Origin: an uncultured Clostridia bacterium
GTDB lineage: Bacteria; Bacillota; Clostridia; Christensenellales; Borkfalkiaceae
Length of the DNA stretch: 51,095 nucleotides
Assembly (NCBI GenBank): GCA_947631465.1
Contig: CANRLK010000007.1
Location: forward strand, 1 to 51,095
Direction: 5' to 3'
Positions 34,345-41,661 of this stretch are shown here, piece by piece; positions within the stretch are counted from its first letter, which is position 1, and every line of letters starts with the position of its first letter. Both the position numbers and the translations under genes were made by a program. Under the pieces are notes generated by a model that was not told where the DNA came from, ran no database searches, and saw nothing but the letters and a program-made list of their open reading frames with translations.

Positions 34345-35325
34345 ATGATCGTCGGCATCGATCTCGGGGGAATGTCCGCAAAAGCGCGCCTGTTCGGCGA
34401 AAAGCAATCTTCCCCTAAAAATGTTGAGTTGAGCCCCTTGGGAGAGGAGGTGTGCGCCAAAACGCATGCCCGCGATTCAATTGATACGACCATCGAGACC
34501 CTTTCCGAGCTTGCGAAAGAGGCGGTACGTCGCGCGGGGAAGAGATTTGAGGACGTCGAAGCGGTCGGCGTGGGCGCGCCTGGCATCGTGGACGGAGCGC
34601 GCGGCGTCGTCCTGTCTTGGTCGAATTTCGGCTGGAAGAACGTCCCGCTCGGGGAGAAGCTCTCAGAAAAATTGAAAAAGCCCGTGTTTGTGCTGAACGA
34701 CGCAAACGCTGCGGCGCTCGGCGAGGCGAAGTTCGGCGCGGGCAGAGATTTTTCGGACAGCGTTCTGATCACACTCGGCACGGGCGTCGGCGGGGGAATT
34801 GTTTTAGACGGCAAGCTCTTCGAAGGATACAAGGGCGCGGGCGGCGAGATCGGGCATACCGTCATCCGAATGGGGGGCAGAAAATGCGCCTGCGGAAGAA
34901 GGGGATGTTTGGAGACCTATGTCTCGACCAAAGCTCTTATTAAGGATACGGTCGCTGCCGCAAAGAGAGATCGGAAAAGCGCGCTTTATGCTCTTTTGGA
35001 AGAGGGGAGAAAAGCGGACGGATTTTTGCTGTTTGAAGGATTGAAACGCGGCGATGAATGCGCAAAACAGGTTTTTGACCGATATATCGCGGCGCTTGGC
35101 GAGGGAATTTTGAACCTTGCGAATTTGATCCGACCGCAAGCGGTGCTGATCGGCGGGGGGATCTCCGCGCAGGGCGAGACATTGCTTGCGCCCCTTCGGA
35201 AGTACGTTGGGGAACGGCTGCCCGCGAAGGGGTTTGCGCCGCTTGAAATTCTGAGCGCAACGCTCGGGAACGCGGCGGGGATCTACGGTGCAGCATATTT
35301 TGCATTGGAAAGGACCGTGCTCTAA
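34345..35325 (+). CDS. ROK-family sugar kinase (probable glucokinase)
   Basis: 326 residues. ATP-binding start IVGIDLGGMSAKARL; catalytic region VLNDANAAALGEAKFGAG; LGTGVGGGIVLDG; and the ROK zinc-binding signature GGEIGHTVI with CACGRRGCLE. No DNA-binding domain, so it is a kinase rather than a repressor. Glucose is the likeliest substrate, but N-acetylmannosamine or other hexoses are possible. It starts 10 nt after rho and ends the transcription unit at a strong hairpin. Confidence 0.9.
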   Translation: MIVGIDLGGMSAKARLFGEKQSSPKNVELSPLGEEVCAKTHARDSIDTTIETLSELAKEAVRRAGKRFEDVEAVGVGAPGIVDGARGVVLSWSNFGWKNVPLGEKLSEKLKKPVFVLNDANAAALGEAKFGAGRDFSDSVLITLGTGVGGGIVLDGKLFEGYKGAGGEIGHTVIRMGGRKCACGRRGCLETYVSTKALIKDTVAAAKRDRKSALYALLEEGRKADGFLLFEGLKRGDECAKQVFDRYIAALGEGILNLANLIRPQAVLIGGGISAQGETLLAPLRKYVGERLPAKGFAPLEILSATLGNAAGIYGAAYFALERTVL

Positions 35326-35355
35326 GCGCGGTTTTTTATTTTCATTATTATAAGC

Positions 35356-35396
35356 GCAGCGCGCCGAAGTTCCTTCGGCGCGCTGCAAATTTATTT
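35356..35396 (+). terminator. Terminator after the ROK kinase gene
   Basis: A perfect 14-bp stem, GCAGCGCGCCGAAG with CTTCGGCGCGCTGC, around a 3-nt loop, followed by AAATTTATTTT. Confidence 0.75.
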
Positions 35397-35415
35397 TGGA
35401 GAGATGGCGTGAAAT

Positions 35416-35690
35416 CGTCCCCCAACCTTGCTGTCCCCTTTAAAAAGTGAAGCGGCGTGCAACGCGCCCCCCTAATCTTGGCGCCCCCCCTTGGGTGGAG
35501 CATTGCAAATTCTGCTCAACAGCCCAGTGGGCTGCGAACTGCGCCGTGACAGGAGCGCTGGCAAGCGCGACGGGCTTTGGGCGGTCCCTGCCGTTCAAAG
35601 GGAGCTGTCACGCGGCGTCCCCCCAACCTTGCTGTCCCCTTTGAGGGGAAAGTGGCGCACGAATGTGCGACGAAAGGGGTGTTGCTTTTT
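35416..35690. repeat. Composite intergenic repeat (family A), copy 4
   Basis: The gap from 35326 to 35997 holds no gene before the pilin. This part has a degenerate GCTGTCCCC/AAGTGAAGCGGCG module, the CAGCCCAGTGGGCTG palindrome, a right-end fragment with AGCTGTCACGC, and a left end GCTGTCCCCTTTGAGGGG...GCGACGAAAGGGGTGT. Short coding-looking frames here are repeat-derived. Confidence 0.6.
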
Positions 35691-35746
35691 GGGGTGATTT
35701 TCTTGTTTCACCCTTCATGTATAGAGGATAAATTCCGACAAAAAAA

Positions 35747-35775
35747 TGTACATGGATTAGTCTAATCCATGTACA
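35747..35775. repeat. Palindrome 1 upstream of the pilin gene
   Basis: TGTACATGGATTAG and its exact complement CTAATCCATGTACA flank a single T. The core CATGGATTAG is shared with a second palindrome at 35880-35916. Lies in an AT-rich stretch. Could be a regulator operator, a hairpin or the end of an inserted segment. Confidence 0.75.
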
Positions 35776-35879
35776 AATTTGAATTCATTCTATCACTTTT
35801 TCTTGCGTTTGTCAAGAAAATTTCAGGTAAAAATAAAATTATTTCAGTCTCCTTCTGATTTTATGCGGAAATCTCCTGG

Positions 35880-35916
35880 AAAATGTTCATGGATTAGACT
35901 AATCTATGAACATTTT
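35880..35916. repeat. Palindrome 2 upstream of the pilin gene
   Basis: Arms of 18 bp (AAAATGTTCATGGATTAG with CTAATCTATGAACATTTT) around one A, with one G-T position. It shares CATGGATTAG and CTAATC with palindrome 1, about 105 bp away. TTTTCCATTTTTT follows, so termination is also possible. From here to the pilin start lies an AT-rich leader with TGCCAT/ATGGCA and TATATA. Confidence 0.75.
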
Positions 35917-35997
35917 CCATTTTTTATGCACCGATATAAATGCCATTTTCGTCCCGATGGCAGGTATATAAAAAATCTATTTTAGAAGGAGAAATGT

Positions 35998-36405
35998 ATG
36001 TTAAACAGAAAAAACAAAAAGGGCTTTACCCTTGCAGAACTCTTGATCGTCGTCGCGATCATCGCCGTATTGGTGGCAATTGCAGTACCTCTCTTCGTCG
36101 GAGCTTTGGACGACGCGAAGGAATCAACATTTGACGCAAATAAACGTTCTCTTCGCAGTACAGCGGTCGTTGCTTTACTTGAGCAAAAGAATCAAACCGA
36201 ATTAAATAAACTTGCAAATGACAAGGTGCTCTATGCAACAGGAACTTTCAAGGATGGTGTTATTACAAAAATTACATGGAGTGAAAGTGGGACAGATACA
36301 ACATGGGAGGAATACAAAAAGACTGCTGATGCAGAAGAAACAACGATTACAGTTGCAATTGCAAAAACCGATATGACATTAAGCGGTTTACCTGCAACTC
36401 CTTAA
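35998..36405 (+). CDS. Type IV pilin-like protein with prepilin signal
   Basis: 135 residues. The class III leader MLNRKNKKG is followed by FTLAELLIVVAIIAVLVAIAVP, the prepilin peptidase site (cleavage after Gly9) and hydrophobic assembly helix. The rest is a small, Thr/Ala-rich globular part without cysteines, so no disulfide loop. Composition is strikingly AT-rich with A/T-ending codons, unlike the surrounding GC-rich genes, so transfer is likely. No pilus ATPase, platform or peptidase gene is in the window. RBS AGAAGGAGAAATGT. It may be a minor pilin or pseudopilin using machinery encoded elsewhere. Confidence 0.88.
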   Translation: MLNRKNKKGFTLAELLIVVAIIAVLVAIAVPLFVGALDDAKESTFDANKRSLRSTAVVALLEQKNQTELNKLANDKVLYATGTFKDGVITKITWSESGTDTTWEEYKKTADAEETTITVAIAKTDMTLSGLPATP

Positions 36406-36497
36406 AATAAATACTCGTAAGCAACACGACGAAAGCCGTGAATGCACGTTTGGAATCGACAGGGATGTAAGGTTTCAAACGGGGGCGAGACTTTTCC
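36406..36497. other. Unassigned segment after the pilin gene
   Basis: No credible gene. It contains GGAATCGACAGGGATG and GGGGGCGAG, which superficially recall the conserved 5' part of tmRNA, but the matching acceptor arms are absent. It runs directly into the 75-bp hairpin repeat and may be the 5' part of an unrecognised small RNA. Confidence 0.25.
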
Positions 36498-36572
36498 GCT
36501 CTCTTTATTCTTTTCAACAAGCGCAAAAGTCTTTGCCCAAAACAGCCGTCCGAACTTCGGACGGCTTAAATT
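36498..36572. repeat. 75-bp dispersed repeat ending in a hairpin, copy 2
   Basis: Matches 81-155 over its whole length with few substitutions. The hairpin is AGCCGTCCGAA with TTCGGACGGCT (11 bp), against GCCGC/GCGGC in copy 1, so C-G became T-A with pairing kept. It is followed by TAAATTTTTTT, a good U-tract. Confidence 0.55.
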
Positions 36573-36576
36573 TTTT

Positions 36577-37030
36577 TCTTGCTGTCCCCGTTGAGGGGTG
36601 GAGCATTGCACTTCGCCAATGGTTGATAACCATTGGCGCAATGCGACAGGAGTGAGCGCATTAGAGGCGCGAACGGTGACCGAACACGGGGTTCTACCCG
36701 TGTGAGAACGTGGTGCGCCCTCTTTGCGCTTTTTCCTTGCTGTCTCCTAAGAGGGGAAAGTGGCGCACAAACGTGCGCCGAAAGGGGTGTGTTGCAAACG
36801 AGCTTGAAAATTAGGCACACCCCCTCAGTCTCGGCTTCGCCTCGCGGACTTGCGGCGGTCGTCCCCGCCGCAAGTCCGCCTCGCCACCAGCTCGGCTGTA
36901 CTCGCCTTTGACTCGTGCGCCTCGCATGGAATAACAATAAAATGGCTCATCTTCGCATTGCAACTCACAGCCCGCTGGGCTGTTGAGCAGAATTTGCAAT
37001 GCTCCACCCCTCGAAGGGGGAGCCAAGATG
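36577..37030. repeat. Composite intergenic repeat (families A and B), copy 5
   Basis: Includes a B module with the CGCCAATGGTTG/AACCATTGGCG hairpin (about 36612-36638) and the ACACGGGG/CCCGTGT hairpin (36693-36710). A left end follows (GCTGTCTCC...GCGCCGAAAGGGGTGT), then a right end ACACCCCCTCAGTC with a CTTGCGGCGG/CCGCCGCAAG hairpin and CAGCCCGCTGGGCTG. It ends GAAGGGGGAGCCAAGATGGGG. Confidence 0.6.
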
Positions 37031-37049
37031 GGGGTGAGGGCTTTGCGAC

Positions 37050-37149
37050 AGTCCCCTGGTAGGAGAAGCCAAGAATAGGAGCGATGCTTCCTCAAGCAAG
37101 GCGATGATGTTGGGATTCCGATGCGCCGTCCCTGTGAACTTTTTGACAA
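37050..37149 (+). pseudogene. Truncated 3' end resembling a formylglycine-generating-enzyme domain
   Basis: The plus strand reads AKNRSDASSSKAMMLGFRCA followed by VPVNF and ends at a stop. The NR...S...GFRCA pattern is the end of FGE-sulfatase (SUMF1) C-type-lectin-fold proteins. No start or upstream domain remains; repeat copy 5 abuts it, so the 5' part seems lost. A related but frameshifted remnant lies near 39380. The family call is tentative. Confidence 0.35.
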
Positions 37150-37221
37150 ACTTCACTTTATCATAAAATACATAACACGGTTCGCAGCATAATCTAAAAA
37201 TTCATTCGTCGCGGCACAAGG

Positions 37222-37398
37222 TCAGCGCTTGGAGAGCACGGTAAAAAGAATCAGAAAATAACCGACCACGACAAGGATAAAACCCAGAACCTTCGCATAT
37301 GTCGGAAAATCCATCCGATAATATAATCCTAAAAAAATTAAAACAAATCCAACCACGATCATTAAAATTCCAATCGCGATTTTCAAAAGATTCTTCAT
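37222..37398 (-). CDS. 58-residue two-helix membrane protein
   Basis: A short gene starting MKNLLKIAIGILMIVVGFVL, with a second hydrophobic helix (about 37-54) after a short loop (YYRMDFPTYAKV) and ending in Ser-Lys-Arg. AAAGGGATAGTGAA precedes the ATG, and its start lies 4 nt after the stop of the methyltransferase fragment, so the two may be coupled. A/T-rich codon choice differs from the housekeeping genes. No family recognised; it could be a toxin-like, holin-like or accessory membrane peptide. Confidence 0.6.
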   Translation of the reverse strand: MKNLLKIAIGILMIVVGFVLIFLGLYYRMDFPTYAKVLGFILVVVGYFLILFTVLSKR

Positions 37399-37402
37399 TT
37401 CA

Positions 37403-37759
37403 CTATCCCTTTAATGCGTTGTCCCGGCAATACACACCGCGGCGGGAGAGAAGGCTCGTCAGATCCGTGATCGCAATTCCAAAGAGCTGTTTCGTGAAGA
37501 TGTGGTAGATACGCTCCTGCTCATCGGGGATCTGTTCCTTTAATCCCGTCATCAGCCGCTTTGCGATCTCCCGCAAAAACACGCCCGATTTTGCGCAAGG
37601 GTCTAAAAACTTTGTCTCTTTGCTCTCAAACAGCGTCTGAGGCGGAAGATCGAGCATCGCGTTTGCCAAGCTCGGCGGCGTGAATACTTCATCGCTTGAA
37701 AGGTTGGCAAGGCAAGAGAGGACGTCGGGGTTATGTATAGCTTTCATCATAGGTTGCAA
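37403..37759 (-). pseudogene. N-terminal fragment of a SAM-dependent DNA methyltransferase
   Basis: 118 residues with NPDVLSCLANLSSDEVFTPP and FLDPCAKSGVFLREIAKRL, then IFTKQLFGIAITDLTSLLSRR. This matches the N-terminus of large N6-adenine methyltransferases of restriction or phage-defence systems, with the AdoMet motif DPxxKSG. The catalytic NPPY motif and all later domains are missing because the frame ends at a stop right before the small membrane-protein gene. The usual PACKSG is DPCAKSG here. Most likely a decayed remnant; no restriction partner remains. Confidence 0.7.
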
Positions 37760-37904
37760 AAATATTGGCTGTGTGCTCGGCGAGAGGGGGGGGATGTTTC
37801 AAAGCGTACCCCCGCCGTTTCGCGAAACAGGTGCATAATATTCATATAAAATGATATTTATGCGCTTTTTTGCCCGTCTTTTTCGCGGCAAGAAGCCTCG
37901 GAAA

Positions 37905-38507
37905 TTATGCCTCTTCGTTCGCTTTCGTGACGTTGAGTTCGAGCGACTCGGCGGGCATCTTCGCGGCTTGAAACTCTTCGTAAGTTATGCGCTTCCCGTT
38001 CATCTCGATCTCGTCGCCCTCTTCGATATTTGTCGCGGCGTCGTTGAGCGGATAGCCCGCCGTGATGTAGCCGTCCTCGGTGACCTCGCCGTCCACCTTT
38101 TCCGTGAAGGCATAAAAAGTGCCCGAAAAATCAAAACTCTTTCCTTGAACCGTCGCGCTCGCCGTAAGCGTATAGCCATGTAGTGTGCCTTCCGCGGTCG
38201 CTTCTGTTCCAGGTTCAAAATCAAACGTGATCGTCCCGCTCTCCGAGATTGTGTAGACAAAGGGGAAAATGGGGGAGGTTTCCGTCTTTAACGTGATCTC
38301 GCCCGCACGCGCTTCCGCGCCGCTGAACAGCAGGGTCGCCGTCTGCGTCTGTCCGTCAAACGCACCCGCAACGCCTGTGAATTGGATTGAAAACGGCGGA
38401 TTATCCGCGCCCGAAGGGGTGGGCGGGGTTTTCTCTTTTGCGCAGGCGGCAAAACAAAGCGTCATGCCGAGCGCCGCAGTCATTAAGATAGGGAACATCT
38501 TCTTCAT
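37905..38507 (-). CDS. Secreted lipoprotein of unknown function
   Basis: 200 residues. A signal peptide starts MKKMFPILMTAALGMT and leads to a lipobox ending FAAC at about residue 22, so the mature protein would be lipid-anchored outside the membrane. A Pro/Thr-rich linker follows, then a beta-rich domain with repeated strand-like segments (FTGVAGAFDGQTQTATLLFSG, GTLHGYTLTASATV). No catalytic motif. The ATG at 38507 is 8 nt after AAAAGGAG and preferred over the ATG at 38513. TATAAT lies about 35 nt upstream, and palindromic element site 3 lies beyond it. Confidence 0.75.
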   Translation of the reverse strand: MKKMFPILMTAALGMTLCFAACAKEKTPPTPSGADNPPFSIQFTGVAGAFDGQTQTATLLFSGAEARAGEITLKTETSPIFPFVYTISESGTITFDFEPGTEATAEGTLHGYTLTASATVQGKSFDFSGTFYAFTEKVDGEVTEDGYITAGYPLNDAATNIEEGDEIEMNGKRITYEEFQAAKMPAESLELNVTKANEEA

Positions 38508-38552
38508 AAGCATTACTCCTTTTAAAATTTATTATTATATTGAAATAAATTC

Positions 38553-38582
38553 GATACTATGTCAGACATAATACTATGCTAA
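38553..38582. repeat. Palindromic intergenic element, site 3 (inverted)
   Basis: Reverse complement of the element at 26090 and 31995. One base differs (ACTATG becomes ATTATG on that strand), while the core TATGTC-T-GACATA is intact. It sits between the coaE 3' end and the lipoprotein promoter. Confidence 0.7.
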
Positions 38583-38594
38583 ACACCGAAATCC

Positions 38595-39170
38595 TCAAAG
38601 ACCGAGTGAATTTAGGGCGTCTTGGAGAGAAATTTCAAGGTCATGCAGTGTGCCGTTGTTTTGGAGCAGGATGCAGTTTGTGGGATAGCTTGCGCGGTCG
38701 GAGGGATAGGGATATTGCCGCGCCATGCGAAGGGCGATCTCATCTGCGGAGAGGCCGCTTCGCGCCATGACTGCCTCGACGCGCTTTTCGGTGTCCCGAA
38801 GCACGACAAGCACCATGTCGAAGTTCTGTACTGTGCCACTTTCGAAGAGGAGGGGTACTTCCGCGAAGGCGACTTTATGTGGCTGCATTTTGTAGATGAG
38901 TTGACGCATGATGTGCGGATGAGAAAGCGCGTTGAGCGCGTGGCGCGCGGATTCGTCCCCGAACACGAGGCGGGATAGATATGCCCGATCGAGCGCGCCA
39001 TTTTTTACGCATCCAGGAAAGCTTTCATCGAGTGCGGCGAGAAATGACGTTTCGGTGCAAAGCTGCGCATAGATCTCGTCGCACGAAAAGACGGGATACC
39101 CCCGCGACTTGATGAGGTTACAAAGTGTGCTTTTTCCGCTGCCGATTCCGCCCGTCACTGCGATTTTCAT
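38595..39170 (-). CDS. coaE: Dephospho-CoA kinase
   Basis: Last step of coenzyme A synthesis, 191 residues. P-loop TGGIGSGKST (about 6-15), the DEIYAQL segment, and the lid/CoA region VAFAEVPLLFESG followed by VVLRDTEKRVEAVMARSG. Normal length. RBS AAAAGGAGAGAAAACA. In many Firmicutes coaE lies close to polA; here the two are separated by about 2.5 kb of repeats and polA 3'-end copies, as though that DNA had been inserted between them. Confidence 0.95.
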   Translation of the reverse strand: MKIAVTGGIGSGKSTLCNLIKSRGYPVFSCDEIYAQLCTETSFLAALDESFPGCVKNGALDRAYLSRLVFGDESARHALNALSHPHIMRQLIYKMQPHKVAFAEVPLLFESGTVQNFDMVLVVLRDTEKRVEAVMARSGLSADEIALRMARQYPYPSDRASYPTNCILLQNNGTLHDLEISLQDALNSLGL

Positions 39171-39249
39171 TGTTTTCTCTCCTTTTATAAATGTATATTT
39201 TTATGACTGTATTTCGCGCTCGAAACCCGAGTTTTTGGCGCGCCAAGTT

Positions 39250-39445
39250 CCTTTTTAGCTCCCTTTGCAAAGAGACGGAGTGGGTGCGTTGCGTTGGGGG
39301 AGTCTCTTCTTTTCTAAGGTACGGAAAGAAGGGGCGGCGCTATGCTCGATTCAAGCAGACGGCGGGTGGGGATGGTCACCCAAGCAAGGCAACGGGGTTT
39401 GGATGTCCGATGCGCCGCCTTGGGGTCACGATAAACTTCACTTGG
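39250..39445 (+). pseudogene. Decayed remnant related to the FGE-like 3' end
   Basis: AAGCAAGGC, CCGATGCGCCG and AAACTTCACTT align with 37090-37160, but indels break the frame. An upstream WVRCVGG resembles the RGGS motif of FGE-type proteins. Part of a gene-free stretch (39171-41661) otherwise made of repeats. Confidence 0.25.
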
Positions 39446-39525
39446 CGGCGGCGCAGAAAGTGAAAGCGCAATGGCTCGAAAGAGAGCGTTGCGGGTTTTA
39501 GGACACAATCGCAAGTGTCCCGAGC

Positions 39526-39567
39526 TTTTATTCTTCTTTTTTCAGCATTGAAAAAAGAAGAATAAAA
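39526..39567. terminator. Long A/T-rich palindromic hairpin
   Basis: Arms of 19 bp (TTTTATTCTTCTTTTTTCA with its exact complement) flank the 4-nt loop GCAT. It resembles a bidirectional terminator lacking a GC clamp. No neighbouring intact gene claims it. Confidence 0.5.
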
Positions 39568-39682
39568 AACGAAATGCTTGCAAGAAAATTTCATGCTCTT
39601 AGAAGACCAATGCCTTTTTTGCAATAAGCCGCAAGCGGCAAAAATTGGTTGGGGGGATTCTCATCATATTAGATTTTTTTGA

Positions 39683-40450
39683 TTCCCCCTCAGTCTCGGC
39701 TTTGCCTCTCCGCCTTGCAGCGGTGGCCCCCGCTGCAAGTTCGCCTCGCTACCAGCTCGGCTGTCGCATTGCAGCTCACAGCCCATCGGGCTACTGAGCA
39801 AAATTTTCAATGCGCCACCCCTGGAAGGGGCAGCCTAAAATATTGTGGCACCCCTTTCGGCGCAAAGCAACGCGCCACGGTCTCACACGGGTAGAACCCC
39901 GTGTTCGGTCACCGTTCGCGCCTCTGATGCGCTCACTCCTGTCGCATTGCGCCAATGGTTATTAACCATTGGCGAAGTTCAATGCTCCACCCCTTATAGG
40001 GGACAGCAAGGGGGGAAGCGCAAAGAGGGCGCGCCACGTTCTCACACGGGTAGAACCCTGTGTTTTGTCACCGTTCGCGCCTCGGATGCGCTCACTCCTG
40101 TCGCACTTCGCCAATGGTTATCAACCATTGGCGAAGTGCAATGCTCCACCCCTTATAGGGGACAGCAAGAGCTGTCGCACTCGTCCACCCCCTTTGCGCC
40201 CCCTACGGAGAGGGAGAGCTGACGCGACGCAACGCAGAGCGGCTGAGGGGGTGTCTCCTTATGTACAAGGTTTGTTTGCGACACACCCCTTTAGGCGCGC
40301 ATGTGTGCGCCACGGTCTCACACGGGTAGAACCCTGTGTTCGGTCACCATTCGCGCCTGTGATGCGCTCCCTGTCGCACTTTGACAACGGTTATTAACCA
40401 TTGTCAAAGTGCAATGCTCCATCCCTCCGAGGGAACAGCGGGAGGGAGGT
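39683..40450. repeat. Composite intergenic repeat (families A and B), copy 6, with three B modules
   Basis: Three B modules lie at about 39884-39985, 40036-40150 and 40313-40415. Each has a CACACGGG/CCCGTGT hairpin, a GCGCTCAC-type spacer and a 25-nt palindrome centred on GGTTA-T-TAACC. In the third module the flanks change from CGCCAAT/ATTGGCG to TTGACAA/TTGTCAA, keeping the pairing. Family A ends lie between them. Nothing here looks like a protein gene. Confidence 0.6.
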
Positions 40451-40786
40451 ATTCCAAGTTTTTAAGCCGCAAAGCGGCAAATTGAGTGAGACAAATGCGC
40501 ACGCTTTCATCAAATGAATTCATTGCGTTTATATGTAATGGGATGTGATTCCGCGCAGACGTTTATCTCAAAATTTTTCCTCGCTGAGATTTCTTTCATC
40601 TCGTCATTGCAGGCAAGGGAAACAAGCATGCGTTCTCATTTTCCGTCTCATCTGACTTTGTTTGTTATTTTTCAAGAACAAGTCTTCTGCAATAAGCCTC
40701 GGGCGGCAAATTGGGTGGGGGTTGCGCGCGATATTTTGAGATCACTTTTTTATTTTTAATGCTACCTATTGTGCCCGCTTCACTTC

Positions 40787-41551
40787 TCACTTTGCGTCGA
40801 ACCAGCTATTTCCGCATGCGACTTCGGCGGTCAGGGGGACGGTCAATTCTGCCGAACGGCTCGTTTCCTCACTCTTCTCATTTCCAATCACGTGGGATTG
40901 CGGTTTGAATATGGGGGACAGTCTACATTTACGCCAACGCAAAACGCGCCTACATCTACCGATTTGCTTTTACAAAGCTCGAATGCTTCTCACTTTGCGT
41001 CGAACCAGCTGTTGCCGCATGCGACTTCGGTGGTCAAGGGGATTGCCAAATCCGCAGAATCGTTTGTCTCCGTTCCCAACTTATTTTTGCAAGAAAGGAG
41101 GGATTTCAATCCCATCGCATCGAATGGCTCGTCTCCTCAGTTATCTCATTCCCAATCGCATGGACTGCGCTTTCTTGTACGCACTCTTCTCAAAATTTTT
41201 CCTCGCTGGGCTTGCTCCTTCTTTTTCCGTCAAATTCGATTTCGACCGCTATTCTTGAAGGATTGCCCTCTTGCAATAAGCCGCGAGCGGCAAATTGAGT
41301 GAGCGTTTGTGCGCGATATTTTCGAGATCACTTTTTGCATTTTTAATGCTACCTATTGTGCTCAAACACTTCTCACTTTGCGTCGAACCAGCTGTTTCCG
41401 ATGCGACTTCGGCGGTCAAGGGGACTGCCAAACCCGCAGAATCGTTTGTCTCCGTTCTAAATTCACTTTTGCAAGCAAGAGGCTCTGTCAAACCTGTCGA
41501 ATCATTTGATTGCGCTTTCAATGCGACTTTGGCGGTCAGGGGGATTGTCAT
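40787..41551 (-). repeat. Three displaced copies of the polA 3' terminus
   Basis: Copies of the last polA codons end at 40787, 40990 and 41373 (true polA end 41662). On the minus strand those at 40787 and 40990 still read PLTAEVACGNSWFDAK (one as PLTTEV) plus stop; the copy at 41373 has a one-base deletion. Two copies also share about 90 bp of downstream sequence (AATAGGTAGCATTAAAAAT and a GCCGC/GCGGC hairpin). The order suggests successive duplication or insertion at the gene end. Confidence 0.75.
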
Positions 41552-41661
41552 CTCGTCGAATGGCTCGTCTCATCTCCAATCGTATGGGTTATACTTGCTC
41601 GCACGCGCTCATCTCTCATTCTCGCCTCGCAGACCTCGTTCTCACAAAGCTCAAAATCTCC

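Noticed and set aside
35917..35997. Cyclic-di-GMP riboswitch before the pilin gene
   Set aside because: The leader lacks the conserved GEMM core; only a small TGCCAT/ATGGCA inverted repeat is present.
36406..36497. tmRNA gene
   Set aside because: Only a short resemblance to the conserved 5' part; no acceptor stem, tag frame or 3' end found.
37050..39445. Diversity-generating retroelement
   Set aside because: No reverse transcriptase, no adenine-specific variable/template pair; only decayed FGE-like ends.
36577..40450. CRISPR array
   Set aside because: Repeated hairpins are not regularly spaced, units are modular rather than repeat-spacer, and no cas gene is present.
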